A DNA stretch of 64,000 nt from OMPR01 sp965183835 (lineage in GTDB: Bacteria; Pseudomonadota; Alphaproteobacteria; Rhodobacterales; Rhodobacteraceae), in contig CBCYME010000027.1 of assembly GCA_965183835.1 (NCBI GenBank), forward strand, positions 70,057-134,056, in the 5' to 3' direction. The notes below the pieces were generated by a model. It did no database searches. It had not been told where the DNA came from and worked only from the letters and a program-made list of their open reading frames with translations. The position numbers were made by a program, and so were the translations under genes. Below are positions 34,040 through 42,997 of this stretch, one piece after another (position 1 is the stretch's first letter; each line of letters starts with the position of its first letter).

Positions 34040-34279
34040 CTTCTGTCCTCCTGTTGGCAACAGAAGGGCGTGGGCTATGCAAATCCGTCATCTTCCTAAC
34101 CGGGATCACCGTACAACAGCGTCACCACTCTCAAGTTCGCATCAACCCATGGACCACGTTTTTTAACGGGGTTCTGCCCAAAAGCAGACCACCAATAAGC
34201 GAACGGCCGCTGCCCTTCATAGAGCAACACTAGCACGGGCTGTTTCTACCGCGCACAGGCGGGCCAAAACCCGGAACGG
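34040..34279 (-). ncRNA. Candidate IS110 bridge RNA region
   Basis: 240 bp without a convincing frame between the right end of the IS110 element and its transposase start. In IS110-group elements this 5' non-coding end encodes a structured bridge RNA with target- and donor-binding loops. The position and length fit; folding and expression have not been tested. The transposase ribosome site is at the inner edge. Confidence 0.5.
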
Positions 34280-34521
34280 TTTTTTAAGATCTCCCTCTCC
34301 TCCTTGAGAATGCGGTTCTCGCGCCGGAGCCGGTCATTCTCTTGGGCGAGGCTCAAATCCTCCTTCGAAACCACATCCGTGTCTCGATGCGTCGTGATCC
34401 ATTTGTTCAGCGTCGACATGCCCACGCCCAGATCATCAGCCACCTGCCTACGCGTTAGCCCACTTGTCAGCGCAATACGCACCGCATCCTGGCGGAATTC
34501 GTCCGTCCGTTTCTGTCCCAT
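34280..34521 (-). pseudogene. IS3-family OrfA, cut by IS110
   Basis: Helix-turn-helix OrfA starting MGQKRTDEFRQDAVRIAL, with LTRRQVADDLGVGMSTLNKWI and the leucine-zipper-like SLAQENDRLRRENRILKEEREILK. It stops being IS3 at the AAAAAA slippery region where IS110 entered; the frame then reads about 12 foreign residues to a stop at 34246. OrfAB fusion transposase cannot be made, so this IS3 copy should be immobile unless complemented in trans. Confidence 0.85.
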
Positions 34522-34584
34522 AGTCAGCCTCCTTTGTTGCAGTAAATGCCATCAAAGGAGCGGCATCAAACCGCGACAGGTCCA

Positions 34585-34887
34585 AGCTGCATCTTTGACT
34601 AAAGATTAAAGTGTTGCATCGATCAGTTGAAACCAGCGCTGAGAGCAGTAATCCGGCGGGGCCGAATAGACCAGTGTAGGGCATTCAGGGCAAAATCACG
34701 CGCTGCACTGCCCCAAGGCAGGTCTGAGCCCTAATTGACATATGCTACGCGCTGAGTGAATGCTGATGTTAGCCATGTGGAAGCTTCGTACTCACATTGG
34801 TATATGCAAAGGTCCTCACCAACTGCCACTATGATCAACAAGTGCTGGTTGGCAATCGTTGCGACAGCATCCAACCTCTAACAATGG
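34585..34887. other. Gene-free spacer right of IS3
   Basis: 303 bp with no recognisable frame or strong structure. The IS3 inverted repeat ends at 34584. AT content rises toward 34.8 kb, possibly the promoter of the membrane-protein gene that follows. Confidence 0.3.
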
Positions 34888-35331
34888 ATGAACGTATTCA
34901 GTGCTTTGGTTATTGAAGATAGCCGCAAGAACCCTTGCAATGCCTATGGTGTTATTTGCTATGTCTGGGGTTTTACTGGCGGCTTCTGGACACTACGCGC
35001 CGCCCCCCCCGGTCTCAATGATAGCTGCCCCAAACAATTACTGGCAACGACCCGGCTAATTGTCATGGCAGCTGGTTCAATAGCGCTTGCTTTAGCCGCT
35101 GTGCGTTTAGGGTACGATTCCTATAAAACGCCGCTTCTCTTAGGGCTTATGGCGTTCCTGATGTTTTGGTTTGGTAACGGCGACTTTGATTTCAGCGACT
35201 TACGCGATACTGCTAGGCTCAACCGAAATGAATGTGTTCGATGGGGGATGATCCTGGTACTTGTTTCTTGCGGGAGCGCTGTTTTGACGATGAAATTGGC
35301 TCGAACAGTTATCGGAAGATGGCAGCACTGA
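34888..35331 (+). CDS. Hypothetical membrane protein, possibly frame-disrupted
   Basis: 147 residues in one frame, not recognised. The C-terminal part from Met60 (35065) is coherent: helices at MAAGSIALALAAV, LLLGLMAFLMFWFG and WGMILVLVSCGSAVL. The N-terminal part in this frame looks unnatural. In the next frame, 34940-35059 encodes MPMVLFAMSGVLLAASGHYA, a signal-like segment that stops just before the good region. One gene with a frameshift between 34.98 and 35.06 kb (a run of nine C lies here) is a reasonable alternative; a short gene starting at 35065 is another. Confidence 0.4.
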   Translation: MNVFSALVIEDSRKNPCNAYGVICYVWGFTGGFWTLRAAPPGLNDSCPKQLLATTRLIVMAAGSIALALAAVRLGYDSYKTPLLLGLMAFLMFWFGNGDFDFSDLRDTARLNRNECVRWGMILVLVSCGSAVLTMKLARTVIGRWQH

Positions 35332-36179
35332 ACGTATGCTCTGTGATGATTGCCCTCAACGTGAGTGGTTTGCAATTTGGGTGACCTTCGTGCGGGCGCG
35401 CGACCAATTCCAATGGTTTTGAAAATGGAAAATAGGAACTACGTTGATACTCTAATGAGTTCCCAATGCTTTCTCAGCCGACTTGAGGTCAGATGACAAC
35501 CGTCAAGACAACGGACCTTGGCGCAGCCGCAGCGAAAGCTAACAAAGTCCCGCACCTTACCAGTTCGCTGTCGGCGCGATTTTGCACCTGCAGCGAAGGT
35601 CTGGAATGACGAGCCGCACCGCAGCAACACAGATCACCGGTCAATGGCCGGTCTGGGCCGTTCACGTCACCCTACATCACGGGCGGGTTCCAGCCCAAAG
35701 CTGACATGGCGCTTCGACACTCCGGGCGGAAACCCGACCTTAGCTGCGTCTGCGAAAATTCCGTGCCAGACAGGCAAAAGCGGCCATTCAAGCCCTAGCA
35801 GATCGAAACCCACATGCTGCCCTGCGCACCTAGGTCAGCTAAGCGCAGATAGCGGAATTTGCAAAGTTTGGACTCGAGTGTCGACTGAACGGGACAAACC
35901 GACCTTAAGCAGTCGCGGCTGTTGCTGTCGCGGAAACTGTTTGCATCTGCAGCGACAGTTGCCTGACGATGCCATGGCTTCACTAAACCAGACGTTCAAA
36001 CCTCTACCCGAATTCAGGCAACTTTAGATGTGTGAAAGTGGAAAATGGCGGTGCCGGCTTTCGCTGCGCTTCGCATTAACTCACACACTGCGGATATGGA
36101 CGAAAGTAAGGTTTGGCGTCGCCGCAGTAAAAGTCCGCTCTTTGGCCGATTGTTATCATCTCGCGTATGTCGCGAACGA
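35332..36179. repeat. Non-coding stretch with degenerate dispersed repeats
   Basis: 848 bp. An open frame at 35518-36027 has the composition of random GC-rich DNA and no recognisable motif, so I do not call it. The stretch contains several degraded copies of the island's dispersed repeat, for example CAGCCCAAAGCTGACA at 35691-35706 (reverse of TGTCnGCTTTGGGCTG). Confidence 0.45.
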
Positions 36180-36671
36180 TCAAACGATTTGAAAAACCCC
36201 CGTGTCCTTAAATGACTGCCAGTGTGCAAACGTAGGGTACTCAGTCGATTCGAAGCTATCTCGGTCAATATCCTCATAGCGGGTAAACTTAATCTCGGAT
36301 GCCTCATCACCGTCGGGGGCATAATCGGAGTTTGCGAGGTAGCCGTGGGCAAGCAGGGAGATGTTTTGCAACTGATCCCCATTAGGATATGTGTGTTTCT
36401 CTACGTTTGGATTTGAAGACAAACCGAACGCTGTGACCCTCTCAATGGATGCGCTTGCTTCTTCCAAGGCCTCTCGAAAAACAACGTCCATCAGAGATTC
36501 ATCTAGTTCCATCAATCCACCCGGCAAACCCCAAACGCCGCTGTCTGTTCGCTTGATTAACAGAAACCTACCCAAGTTATCTTCGATCAAGACGCGCGCA
36601 CCGACGGCCAAAAGGCATCTGTTTCCGACTAAGGCTCGCAGTTTCCCCAAATAGCTCTCAGAAAAGTGCAT
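36180..36671 (-). CDS. NUDIX hydrolase
   Basis: A 163-residue protein starting MHFSESYLGKLRALVG at 36671. A longer frame upstream is unlikely because it runs into promoter-like AT-rich DNA. The Nudix box is complete: GGLMELDESLMDVVFREALEEAS, with the REALEE metal-binding core and Ala replacing the usual final Gly. It hydrolyses nucleoside diphosphate-linked compounds; substrate unknown. Preceding WGLPGG matches the family. It stands alone in the island. Confidence 0.88.
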   Translation of the reverse strand: MHFSESYLGKLRALVGNRCLLAVGARVLIEDNLGRFLLIKRTDSGVWGLPGGLMELDESLMDVVFREALEEASASIERVTAFGLSSNPNVEKHTYPNGDQLQNISLLAHGYLANSDYAPDGDEASEIKFTRYEDIDRDSFESTEYPTFAHWQSFKDTGVFQIV

Positions 36672-36989
36672 AATAAATCTCCCCAAAAACACACAATAAT
36701 ATCCGTACGAACAGTTTGCAGACTTCGCGCACGGTGCAGCATTTGTCAATTCGGGTCATTCGTCCGAGTTTGCCGCGCTGTGCACGAAAGTTCGTAGCTA
36801 TCCGTTGCCTAAAACTCGCTATATTGCCAGCGACAGATGCCCGGGTTGACCGCTGCATTGCAGCACGAGTTTTCAAGTGCGGCAGTTTCCTCTCTGCGAG
36901 CGCTCGCAGCGTAAAAAAATTCACAAAATGGGCTCTTGGACGAAGCCGCTCGCGCGGCACTGGCGCTTGTGGCAAGTGTATTCAAGCAT
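36672..36989. other. Spacer between the NUDIX gene and the IS91 element
   Basis: About 320 bp with the NUDIX promoter at its left (AT-rich, near 36680-36710) and degraded dispersed-repeat sequence (GACAGATGCCC, TGACCGCTGCATTGCAGC) after that. No gene seen. Confidence 0.35.
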
Positions 36990-37068
36990 CCCACATGTTG
37001 GCGGATTTTGCGATCTGGCTGATCTGTTTGACGATTGAGGTTTCTCAATCGACAGACAGGAGGATTTC

Positions 37069-37956
37069 ATGGTCAGCGAGAGAACAACGCCGCTTCGTGA
37101 GCGGATGATCGAAGATATGCGCATTCGGGGTTTAGGGCCGCAATCTCAACGGGCGCATATTCGGGCGATCAAGGATTTTGCCGGATTTCTGAAGCATTCA
37201 CCAGATACGGCGACACCCGAGGAGCTGCGCGCGTATCAGCTTCACATGACAGATACCGAGGTCACGCCCTCGGTCTACAATGCCCGCATCACTGCCTTGC
37301 GTTTCTTTTTCTCGATGACCTGCGGGCGTGATGGGATGAAGAAGTACATGCAATTCCGCACCGAGCCGCGCAAACTGCCTGCTGTGCTCAGCGTCGAAGA
37401 GGTTTCAGAACTTTTGGCGGTGGCACCGGGTCCGGGGCTCAAATATCGAGCGGCACTCAGTATCTCTTATGGTGCTGGCCTGCGCGCCTCTGAGGTCTGC
37501 AATCTCACGACCAGTGATATCGACAGTGATCGAATGTTGATCCATGTCGTGCAGGGCAAGGGGCGTAAAGACCGCAAGGTGATGCTGTCACCTGGATTGC
37601 TCGACCTGTTGCGTGATTATTGGTGCGAAGCACGTCCCGAGGGCTGGATGTTCCCCGGCAAGCCAAAGATCAACCCGATCTCACCCCGCCAGTTGAACAG
37701 GGCATTTACGTCCGCCAAGCGCATGGCCGGGATCAACAGACCCGCAACGCTGCACACACTACGGCACAGCTTTGCCACCCATTTGCTGGAAGCCGGGACA
37801 GATGTTCGGGTGATCCAAGTGCTGCTTGGCCATGCCAAGCTGACGACCACAGCCCAGTACACCAAAGTCGCCACCAAGATGATCCGGGATACGACCAGCC
37901 CGTTTGAAGCCCTCAAACAATTGAACCTGCAGACACGCAAGAAGCGACCCGGATGA
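37069..37956 (+). CDS. Tyrosine-type recombinase/integrase of the IS91 element
   Basis: 295 residues. An N-terminal SAM-like DNA-binding domain (LGPQSQRAHIRAIKDFAGFL) is followed by the catalytic domain with Arg in GAGLRASEV, HTLRHSFATHLLEAG (His-x-x-Arg, near residue 235), LLGHAKLTTTAQYTKV with His and the nucleophilic Tyr (about 264). All catalytic residues are present. ACAGGAGG precedes the ATG. The gene ends 10 bp before the transposase start. Its role in IS91 movement is not well defined. Confidence 0.92.
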   Translation: MVSERTTPLRERMIEDMRIRGLGPQSQRAHIRAIKDFAGFLKHSPDTATPEELRAYQLHMTDTEVTPSVYNARITALRFFFSMTCGRDGMKKYMQFRTEPRKLPAVLSVEEVSELLAVAPGPGLKYRAALSISYGAGLRASEVCNLTTSDIDSDRMLIHVVQGKGRKDRKVMLSPGLLDLLRDYWCEARPEGWMFPGKPKINPISPRQLNRAFTSAKRMAGINRPATLHTLRHSFATHLLEAGTDVRVIQVLLGHAKLTTTAQYTKVATKMIRDTTSPFEALKQLNLQTRKKRPG

Positions 37957-37966
37957 CGGACGGGGA

Positions 37967-39160
37967 TTGCCCCGCCCAAGGCTGGAGGTTGCTGACATAT
38001 TCCGCAAGCACGGTCCCGCGTGGCGGCGGGCCAATGCAGGGCATGTCAGCCTGAGCCAGCTGAAGGTGATGTCGGCGATAGAGGCCTGCCGGACCGAGGC
38101 ACTCGGTGGGCATGTGGCAGCCTGCACCAAGTGCGATCACCAGCATATCGCCTACAATAGCTGCAAGAACCGGCATTGCCCGAAGTGTCAGGGACCTGCT
38201 GCGCGTGACTGGATGGCGGCACGGGCCGAAGACTTGCTGCCCGTTGAGTACTTCCATGTGGTCTTCACCCTGCCAGCCGAGATTGCCCGCATCGCCCTTT
38301 GGAACAAGCGGGCCGTCTACGGCCTGCTGTTCCGGGCGTCCGCCGAGACCGTGATGACCATCGCCGCTGATCCCAAGCGCATGGGTGCTCGCGTTGGCAT
38401 GACCAGCGTGCTGCATACTTGGGGATCTGCGCTGACGCATCATCCCCACATTCACATGATCGTCCCGGGCGGCGGCCTGTCACCGGGTGGCACTCGGTGG
38501 ATCGCCAGCAAACCGGGCTTCTTCCTGCATGTGCGAGTGTTGTCGCGCCTGTTCCGACGCCTGTTCATCGAAGGGTTGATGGCGCTGCATCGCTCGGGTG
38601 ATCTGGCGTTTTATAGTGACCTAAAAGGGCTGGCTAAAACCGGTGCATTTGCAAACTGGTTGGCCCCGTTCCGCAAAATTGAATGGGTGGTCTATGCCAA
38701 ACCACCCTTCGGCGGACCGGAGGCAGTTCTGGCCTACCTCAGTCGTTACACGCACCGTGTCGCAATCTCGAACCAGCGCCTCGTCTGCGCCGATGCAAAC
38801 GCCGTAGCGTTCCGATGGAAGGACTATCGCATCAAGAGTGGTGACCGACAAAAGGTGATGCGTTTGCCCACAGAAGAGTTCATCCGACGGTTCCTGATGC
38901 ATGTTCTGCCCGACGGGTTCCACCGCATCCGACATTACGGTTTGCTGGCTTCCGCTCAACGCAAGGCCAACATCGCAAAGGTCCGTGCCCTGATTGGGGC
39001 AAGCGCTCCAGAACAAGAACCACGCTACGCCGATGATCCCGCACCACTTGCATTGCGGGAACCATGCCCCTGTTGTGGTGGCACGATGCTGATCATCGAA
39101 ACATTCAAACGCGGGCAGATTCCCCGATCCCGCGCCCCACCAAGGAAACAGGCCGCATGA
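37967..39160 (+). CDS. IS91-family HUH transposase
   Basis: 397 residues, TTG start (MPRPRLEVADIFRKHG is the usual N-terminus). An N-terminal zinc-binding region (CTKCDHQHIAYNSCKNRHCPKCQ) precedes the HUH motif HPHIHMIVPGGG (near residue 160) and the tyrosine motif YLSRYTHRVAISNQRL. A second Cys pair, CPCCGG, lies near the C-terminus. It performs rolling-circle-type transposition. It appears complete. Confidence 0.93.
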   Translation: MPRPRLEVADIFRKHGPAWRRANAGHVSLSQLKVMSAIEACRTEALGGHVAACTKCDHQHIAYNSCKNRHCPKCQGPAARDWMAARAEDLLPVEYFHVVFTLPAEIARIALWNKRAVYGLLFRASAETVMTIAADPKRMGARVGMTSVLHTWGSALTHHPHIHMIVPGGGLSPGGTRWIASKPGFFLHVRVLSRLFRRLFIEGLMALHRSGDLAFYSDLKGLAKTGAFANWLAPFRKIEWVVYAKPPFGGPEAVLAYLSRYTHRVAISNQRLVCADANAVAFRWKDYRIKSGDRQKVMRLPTEEFIRRFLMHVLPDGFHRIRHYGLLASAQRKANIAKVRALIGASAPEQEPRYADDPAPLALREPCPCCGGTMLIIETFKRGQIPRSRAPPRKQAA

Positions 39161-39470
39161 TCAATTGCCCGTTCATCTCATCCTATGCAAACCGGTTGCT
39201 TCAGCGACAACGGCCAAAATCCGTTGTGCGCAGCGATCCCAGAAGTCACATAAAAGGTGCAAATCGACAGCGCACTAGGCCAATTCCACGGCAACCGCGC
39301 TTGCCGAACGGCAAAACAGCCACCTTCAATCCGCAAAACAACGCATCCGCAGCAGCTTCAAAACCAGCCCACAGCGCTCTTTCCCCATAGATACCGCCCA
39401 GCCCCCGCGGCTTCCTCCCTGAGAGATTTTCCAACGCGGGCCACCCTCTCGCCAAGCCGCAACCGCACAC

Positions 39471-40007
39471 TCTGGCCCGCATCAGAAAATCTTCATCTTA
39501 ATCGGCCTTCGCTGCCCGCCGAACGAATGTCCGCTTTGGGCTGGGAGCAGCCACCCGCAGGGGACGGCAACTATGCGCAGTTAGTGTACTTTGCAAAGTC
39601 GCGGGAACGGCCCCGAGTAGACCTTGGTGCAAAGCGCTGTGAACGGCAGCAATGCGCCCATTCTCTCGCTTGGCAAGTGGTGTAACATTTTAGCCAAATT
39701 ACTCTCTCATCGATGAAGCAAAGGGCTATACTCAGATCTTTTAAGACTGTTACTGCCAAAGTGAGTTTCATTTGGTTTATAGGTCCATAAAACCGTATCT
39801 TGAGACATAAGTTTAGCTCACTCTCAACTGGGGTACTCTTTAAGAACTCAAATTAGCCACTGCTTCGTGAGTGTGAGTGTGAGTGTTATCAATTTAAAGA
39901 ACTCGGAGACATCTTGCTTCGAATCAAAATCTAGCCAACGATAAAAATATCAGATTTCCATTTTTTCGCCCAATTCAAAAATCCCTTAAACGCAAAGGAC
40001 TAGTTCC
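39471..40007. repeat. Spacer with dispersed-repeat copy before the DUF3604 gene
   Basis: About 540 bp. TGTCCGCTTTGGGCTG occurs at 39528-39543 and TTTGCAAAGTCGCGGG follows near 39590. From about 39690 the sequence becomes very AT-rich and likely contains the DUF3604 promoter. GTGAGTGTGAGTGTGAGTG forms a short 6-bp tandem repeat near 39870. No gene seen. Confidence 0.4.
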
Positions 40008-41930
40008 ATGTCCAAGAAACTGGCGCTCGCCGCATTTAGTATTTCAACGTTTCTTTCTGCTTCCGGTCATGCGCAAGTTACGACGGACGCCGGAACAATT
40101 GACCCTGCGGAGGTTGAGCGCTTTTTCGGTCAACCGAGTTACTCCCCATATGCTGGTCAGAATTTCCCTCCGCGGCCGCTATGGGGAGAAATCCACCTGC
40201 ATACCTCTTGGTCTCCCGATGCAATAGCTGCGGGAACAAGGGTTGGGCCGGATGACGCGCTTAGGTACGCTAAAGGCGCAGAAATAACCTCTAGTACTGG
40301 CGTGCCGGTGAAATTGTCTCGGCCGTATGACTTTATGATGGTTGCTGATCACTCCGACGCTATGGGCGTGATGAGCGCAGTTCTTGATGGCGATCCGGCT
40401 TTTATGTCAGATCCGAAATTAAAAAGTTGGAATCAGGGAATGAATGCCGGCGGTGAGGCCGCCAGTGCTGTCGTCATGGAAATGATCACCCTTCAAGGGC
40501 AAGGTCAACTGCCAGATGCTTTGACTGACAACGGCGTTCAGCATGACACTTGGAAGAAAATGACTGAAATCGTTGAAAAGAACAACGACCCCGGAAATTT
40601 CACGGCTCTCATCGGCTATGAATGGACGTCAAATTTTGGCGGAGGGAATAATCTGCACAGGAACGTCGTATATCGCGATGGAAAAGCACTCGCTGACCTT
40701 GTGCGGCCTATGACGACGTTTGACAGCGAGATTCCAAGCGATCTTTGGGAATGGATGGCGAACTACGAAGAGAAAACGGGGGGGAAGGTGCTCGCGGTTC
40801 CGCACAATGGGAACTTGTCCAATGGATTGATGTTCGCTCTCGAAACTCCGGATGGCAATCCCATTGATGCTGAATGGGCTGCTCTGAGGGCCCGTTGGGA
40901 GCCCCTCTATGAGGTGACACAGAGTAAAGGGACATCTGAACAGCATCCTTCTCTCGCGCCATCGGACGAGTTTGCAGATTTTGAGATTTGGGATAAAGGC
41001 AACCTAAATGTGGTTCCAAAAGAGCCCGGAATGATCGATTATGAGTACTCCCGCGAAGCCTTAAAACGAGGTTTGTCCCTAAAGGATGAGTTCGGTACGA
41101 ACCCATTCAAGTTTGGTATGATCGGATCAACAGATGATCATACTGGCGTGTCCTCAGCCGAAGAGAATAACTTCTTTGGGAAGTTTCCAGCAAGCGAACC
41201 ATCTGCCGAAAGATCGACGGGCAACGCATTTGATTTCGAAGGGCGTACCGTCAAAGATTGGCAGCTTGGAGCGTCGGGTCTGACCGCTGTTTGGGCGCAC
41301 GAGAATACCCGTGCCTCAATTTGGGATAGCATGAAGCGCAAAGAGGTTTACGGAACAACGGGCACACGGATTGCTGTGCGCTTTTTTGGCGGATGGGAAT
41401 TCGATGAGGCCGACTCTACAGGCCGAAACCCAGGCGCTATCGGCTATGGCAAAGGTGTTCCTATGGGGGGTGACCTTCATCCTGCTCCTGAAGGATCGAC
41501 GTCGCCAAACTTTCTTGTCGCGGCCCTAAAAGACCCATGGTCAGGAAATCTCGACCGCATCCAAATCGTGAAAGGGTGGGTAGATTCCGAAGGCACCATG
41601 CAGGAGAAAATCTACAATGTAGCTTGGTCCGGCGAGAGAGCCATTGATGCTACTGGAAATCTTCCGATGGTGAGAGATACTACGGACGTTGCAAACGCCA
41701 CTTGGTCAAATACCATCGGTGCTCCAGAGTTAATATCCGTCTGGCAAGACCCTGATTTTGATCCATCTCTTAGTGCATTCTATTATGCGCGTGTGCTTGA
41801 GATCCCAACGCCGCGTTGGACAGCTTTCGATGCTATCTATTTTGAAGAAGCAAATTTTGCACCAGAGGTTCCGATGACCATCGTAGAGCGTGCTTACACG
41901 TCACCAATTTGGTATGCGCCCGAAGGATAG
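40008..41930 (+). CDS. DUF3604 family secreted protein (PHP-like metal site)
   Basis: 640 residues. A signal peptide ends near GHA-Q (residue 22). The N-terminal PHP-like motif GEIHLHTSWSPDA (His63, His65), DFMMVADHSDAMG, IGYEWTS, AVPHNGNLSNG and GSTDDHTG are the metal-binding blocks of DUF3604 proteins. They look like metallo-phosphoesterase or hydrolase sites; no enzyme function is established to my knowledge. It is preceded by an AT-rich promoter stretch and followed by a strong terminator, so it is monocistronic. Base composition is lower in GC than the paa genes, supporting acquisition. Confidence 0.85.
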   Translation: MSKKLALAAFSISTFLSASGHAQVTTDAGTIDPAEVERFFGQPSYSPYAGQNFPPRPLWGEIHLHTSWSPDAIAAGTRVGPDDALRYAKGAEITSSTGVPVKLSRPYDFMMVADHSDAMGVMSAVLDGDPAFMSDPKLKSWNQGMNAGGEAASAVVMEMITLQGQGQLPDALTDNGVQHDTWKKMTEIVEKNNDPGNFTALIGYEWTSNFGGGNNLHRNVVYRDGKALADLVRPMTTFDSEIPSDLWEWMANYEEKTGGKVLAVPHNGNLSNGLMFALETPDGNPIDAEWAALRARWEPLYEVTQSKGTSEQHPSLAPSDEFADFEIWDKGNLNVVPKEPGMIDYEYSREALKRGLSLKDEFGTNPFKFGMIGSTDDHTGVSSAEENNFFGKFPASEPSAERSTGNAFDFEGRTVKDWQLGASGLTAVWAHENTRASIWDSMKRKEVYGTTGTRIAVRFFGGWEFDEADSTGRNPGAIGYGKGVPMGGDLHPAPEGSTSPNFLVAALKDPWSGNLDRIQIVKGWVDSEGTMQEKIYNVAWSGERAIDATGNLPMVRDTTDVANATWSNTIGAPELISVWQDPDFDPSLSAFYYARVLEIPTPRWTAFDAIYFEEANFAPEVPMTIVERAYTSPIWYAPEG

Positions 41931-41962
41931 TTGGCCTAATTTATAGCTCGGACTATTAAAAC

Positions 41963-42003
41963 AAAACCGATAGCGCGGGCTGCAACTCCGCACTATCGGT
42001 TTT
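41963..42003 (+). terminator. Strong terminator after the DUF3604 gene
   Basis: AAAACCGATAGCGCGG (41963-41978) pairs with CCGCACTATCGGTTTT (41988-42003), one G-T pair, 9-base loop. The T-rich end completes an intrinsic terminator 33 bp after the stop. Confidence 0.85.
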
Positions 42004-42321
42004 GCAGAAATAGCAGCAATGATAAAATCAAAGCGATTGGATCCTTTTTTCGCTCGGTTGATTGAGCGGAAGGCAGATTCAGTCTTCAGTACTGAAACGA
42101 GTTGACAATTTCACGAAACTGCCTTTCGTGAGGTATGCAGCGAATGACCGGTTTCCGCCCGGTGTGTCGAAGCGCCATGTCCGCTTTGGGCTGATTCCGG
42201 TCACCCCGCTCCGCGCGCGGCGAACGTCGGCCAGGATCCCACTTCTACCAGTTTGCACTTGTGCGTATGAGGCCTGCGGAGTGCGACTGCAAGCAACAGT
42301 GCTGCGCTGTGTCCAACTCCG
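42004..42321. repeat. Spacer with a dispersed-repeat copy
   Basis: 318 bp between the DUF3604 terminator and the convergent GNAT gene. TGTCCGCTTTGGGCTG is at 42178-42193. No gene seen. Confidence 0.4.
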
Positions 42322-42861
42322 TCAATCCAGAGAACGCTCCATAAAGTAGACATACTTGCGCCATTCGTCGGGGAACCCCTCTGGAGGTGGTGCAGGCAGA
42401 AACCCGGCACTTTCATACATCGCTCTGGCATGCGTGAGAAAATTTGCGGACGAAAACGTCACCTTTCTGTAGCCATCAGCAGCCATCTGATTGAACATGA
42501 ATTCCAACATTGCGCGACCGACACCATGGCCCCGCCCAGTCTCGCTTACGAACATGCGGTTGAATTCTGCCATATCAAAACTTGCCTCATTGTACATGAC
42601 GCACCCCGAGGGTTGGCCGTCGACTGAAGCGATGACAATGCCGCCGCGCGGCCGTGCGTGTAGGTTCGGCAACTTTTCAAGGGTCACCTCAAACTTACCA
42701 CGATCCATCGGATTGCCCTCGGTCGGCCAGTCGTTTGGGTAGGCGTTTGGGTAGGCGTTCCAATGCCAGTCTAACCATTCTCGGCAAAGTGTTCTCGCAG
42801 CCTCGATGTCGTGATCACCGGAAGCCAACCTGATCGAAATTTCAGCCACTTTTGTCACCAC
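42322..42861 (-). CDS. GNAT-family N-acetyltransferase
   Basis: 179 residues. The acetyl-CoA binding motif A is VSETGRGHGVGRAMLEFMFNQM (R/Q-x-x-G-x-G/A), followed by motif B AMYESAGF, typical of GNAT acyltransferases. The substrate is unknown. Near residue 37 the sequence AYPN is repeated twice in a row, caused by a perfect 12-bp tandem duplication (42733-42756). It stands alone on the minus strand. Confidence 0.87.
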   Translation of the reverse strand: MVTKVAEISIRLASGDHDIEAARTLCREWLDWHWNAYPNAYPNDWPTEGNPMDRGKFEVTLEKLPNLHARPRGGIVIASVDGQPSGCVMYNEASFDMAEFNRMFVSETGRGHGVGRAMLEFMFNQMAADGYRKVTFSSANFLTHARAMYESAGFLPAPPPEGFPDEWRKYVYFMERSLD

Positions 42862-42997
42862 AAAACTATGTGGTTAAACAATACAGCGTCGACGCGTCGG
42901 ATTCAACGAAAACGGGCTAAAGTAGCTTGCAATGGAACGCGGATTAAGGTCTTTCAGCGTCATACTTGGCGAAAATTCGGGTGCGCCGAGTTGATCT

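Larger units (their letters stand above)
32669..34279 (-). mobile_element. IS110-family element inserted at the IS3 orfA/orfB junction
   Basis: The IS3 sequence breaks after GAACTGCGTTGC (ends 32668) and resumes at TTTTTTAAGATC (34280), exactly at the A-rich frameshift region. The inserted segment of about 1.6 kb carries one recombinase gene ending 3 bp from the left boundary and a 240-bp non-coding region at the other end. This layout (long 5' end, minimal 3' end) fits the IS110 subgroup rather than IS1111. Ends are assigned by comparison with the expected uninterrupted IS3 and may be off by a few bases. Confidence 0.8.
31699..34584 (-). mobile_element. IS3-family element, interrupted by an IS110 element
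   Basis: The ends are imperfect inverted repeats beginning TGGACCTGTC: 31699 inward on the plus strand and 34584 inward on the minus strand, also sharing TGCCGCTCC further in. Removing the inserted IS110 (32669-34279) leaves about 1.27 kb, normal for IS3. orfA lies at the right and orfB at the left, both on the minus strand. No obvious target duplication is seen (flanks ATGG and AGCT). The insertion sits directly before the DUF6900 start codon. Confidence 0.85.
36990..39470 (+). mobile_element. IS91-family element with tyrosine integrase and HUH transposase
   Basis: It carries an integrase gene and, overlapping its end closely, an HUH transposase gene, the arrangement of the IS91 group common in alphaproteobacteria. 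The left end is near CAAGTGTATTCAAGC at about 36.97-37.0 kb. A GATTGAG-N4-CTCAATC hairpin lies at 37034-37051, just before the integrase. The right end is judged to be near the segment TTTCCTCCCTGAGAG-like at 39.4 kb. Both ends are approximate; IS91 elements make no target duplications. Confidence 0.7.

Noticed and set aside
35518..36027. 169-codon frame in the island spacer
   Set aside because: Amino-acid composition resembles translated repeat DNA, it overlaps degenerate dispersed repeats, and no start signal was seen.
31699..39470. IS3 and IS91 forming a composite transposon
   Set aside because: The elements belong to different families, only one copy of each is present, and the genes between them do not form a defined cargo.
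39257..39685. Frame after the IS91 transposase
   Set aside because: It lies over the IS91 right end and a dispersed repeat and shows no protein family features.
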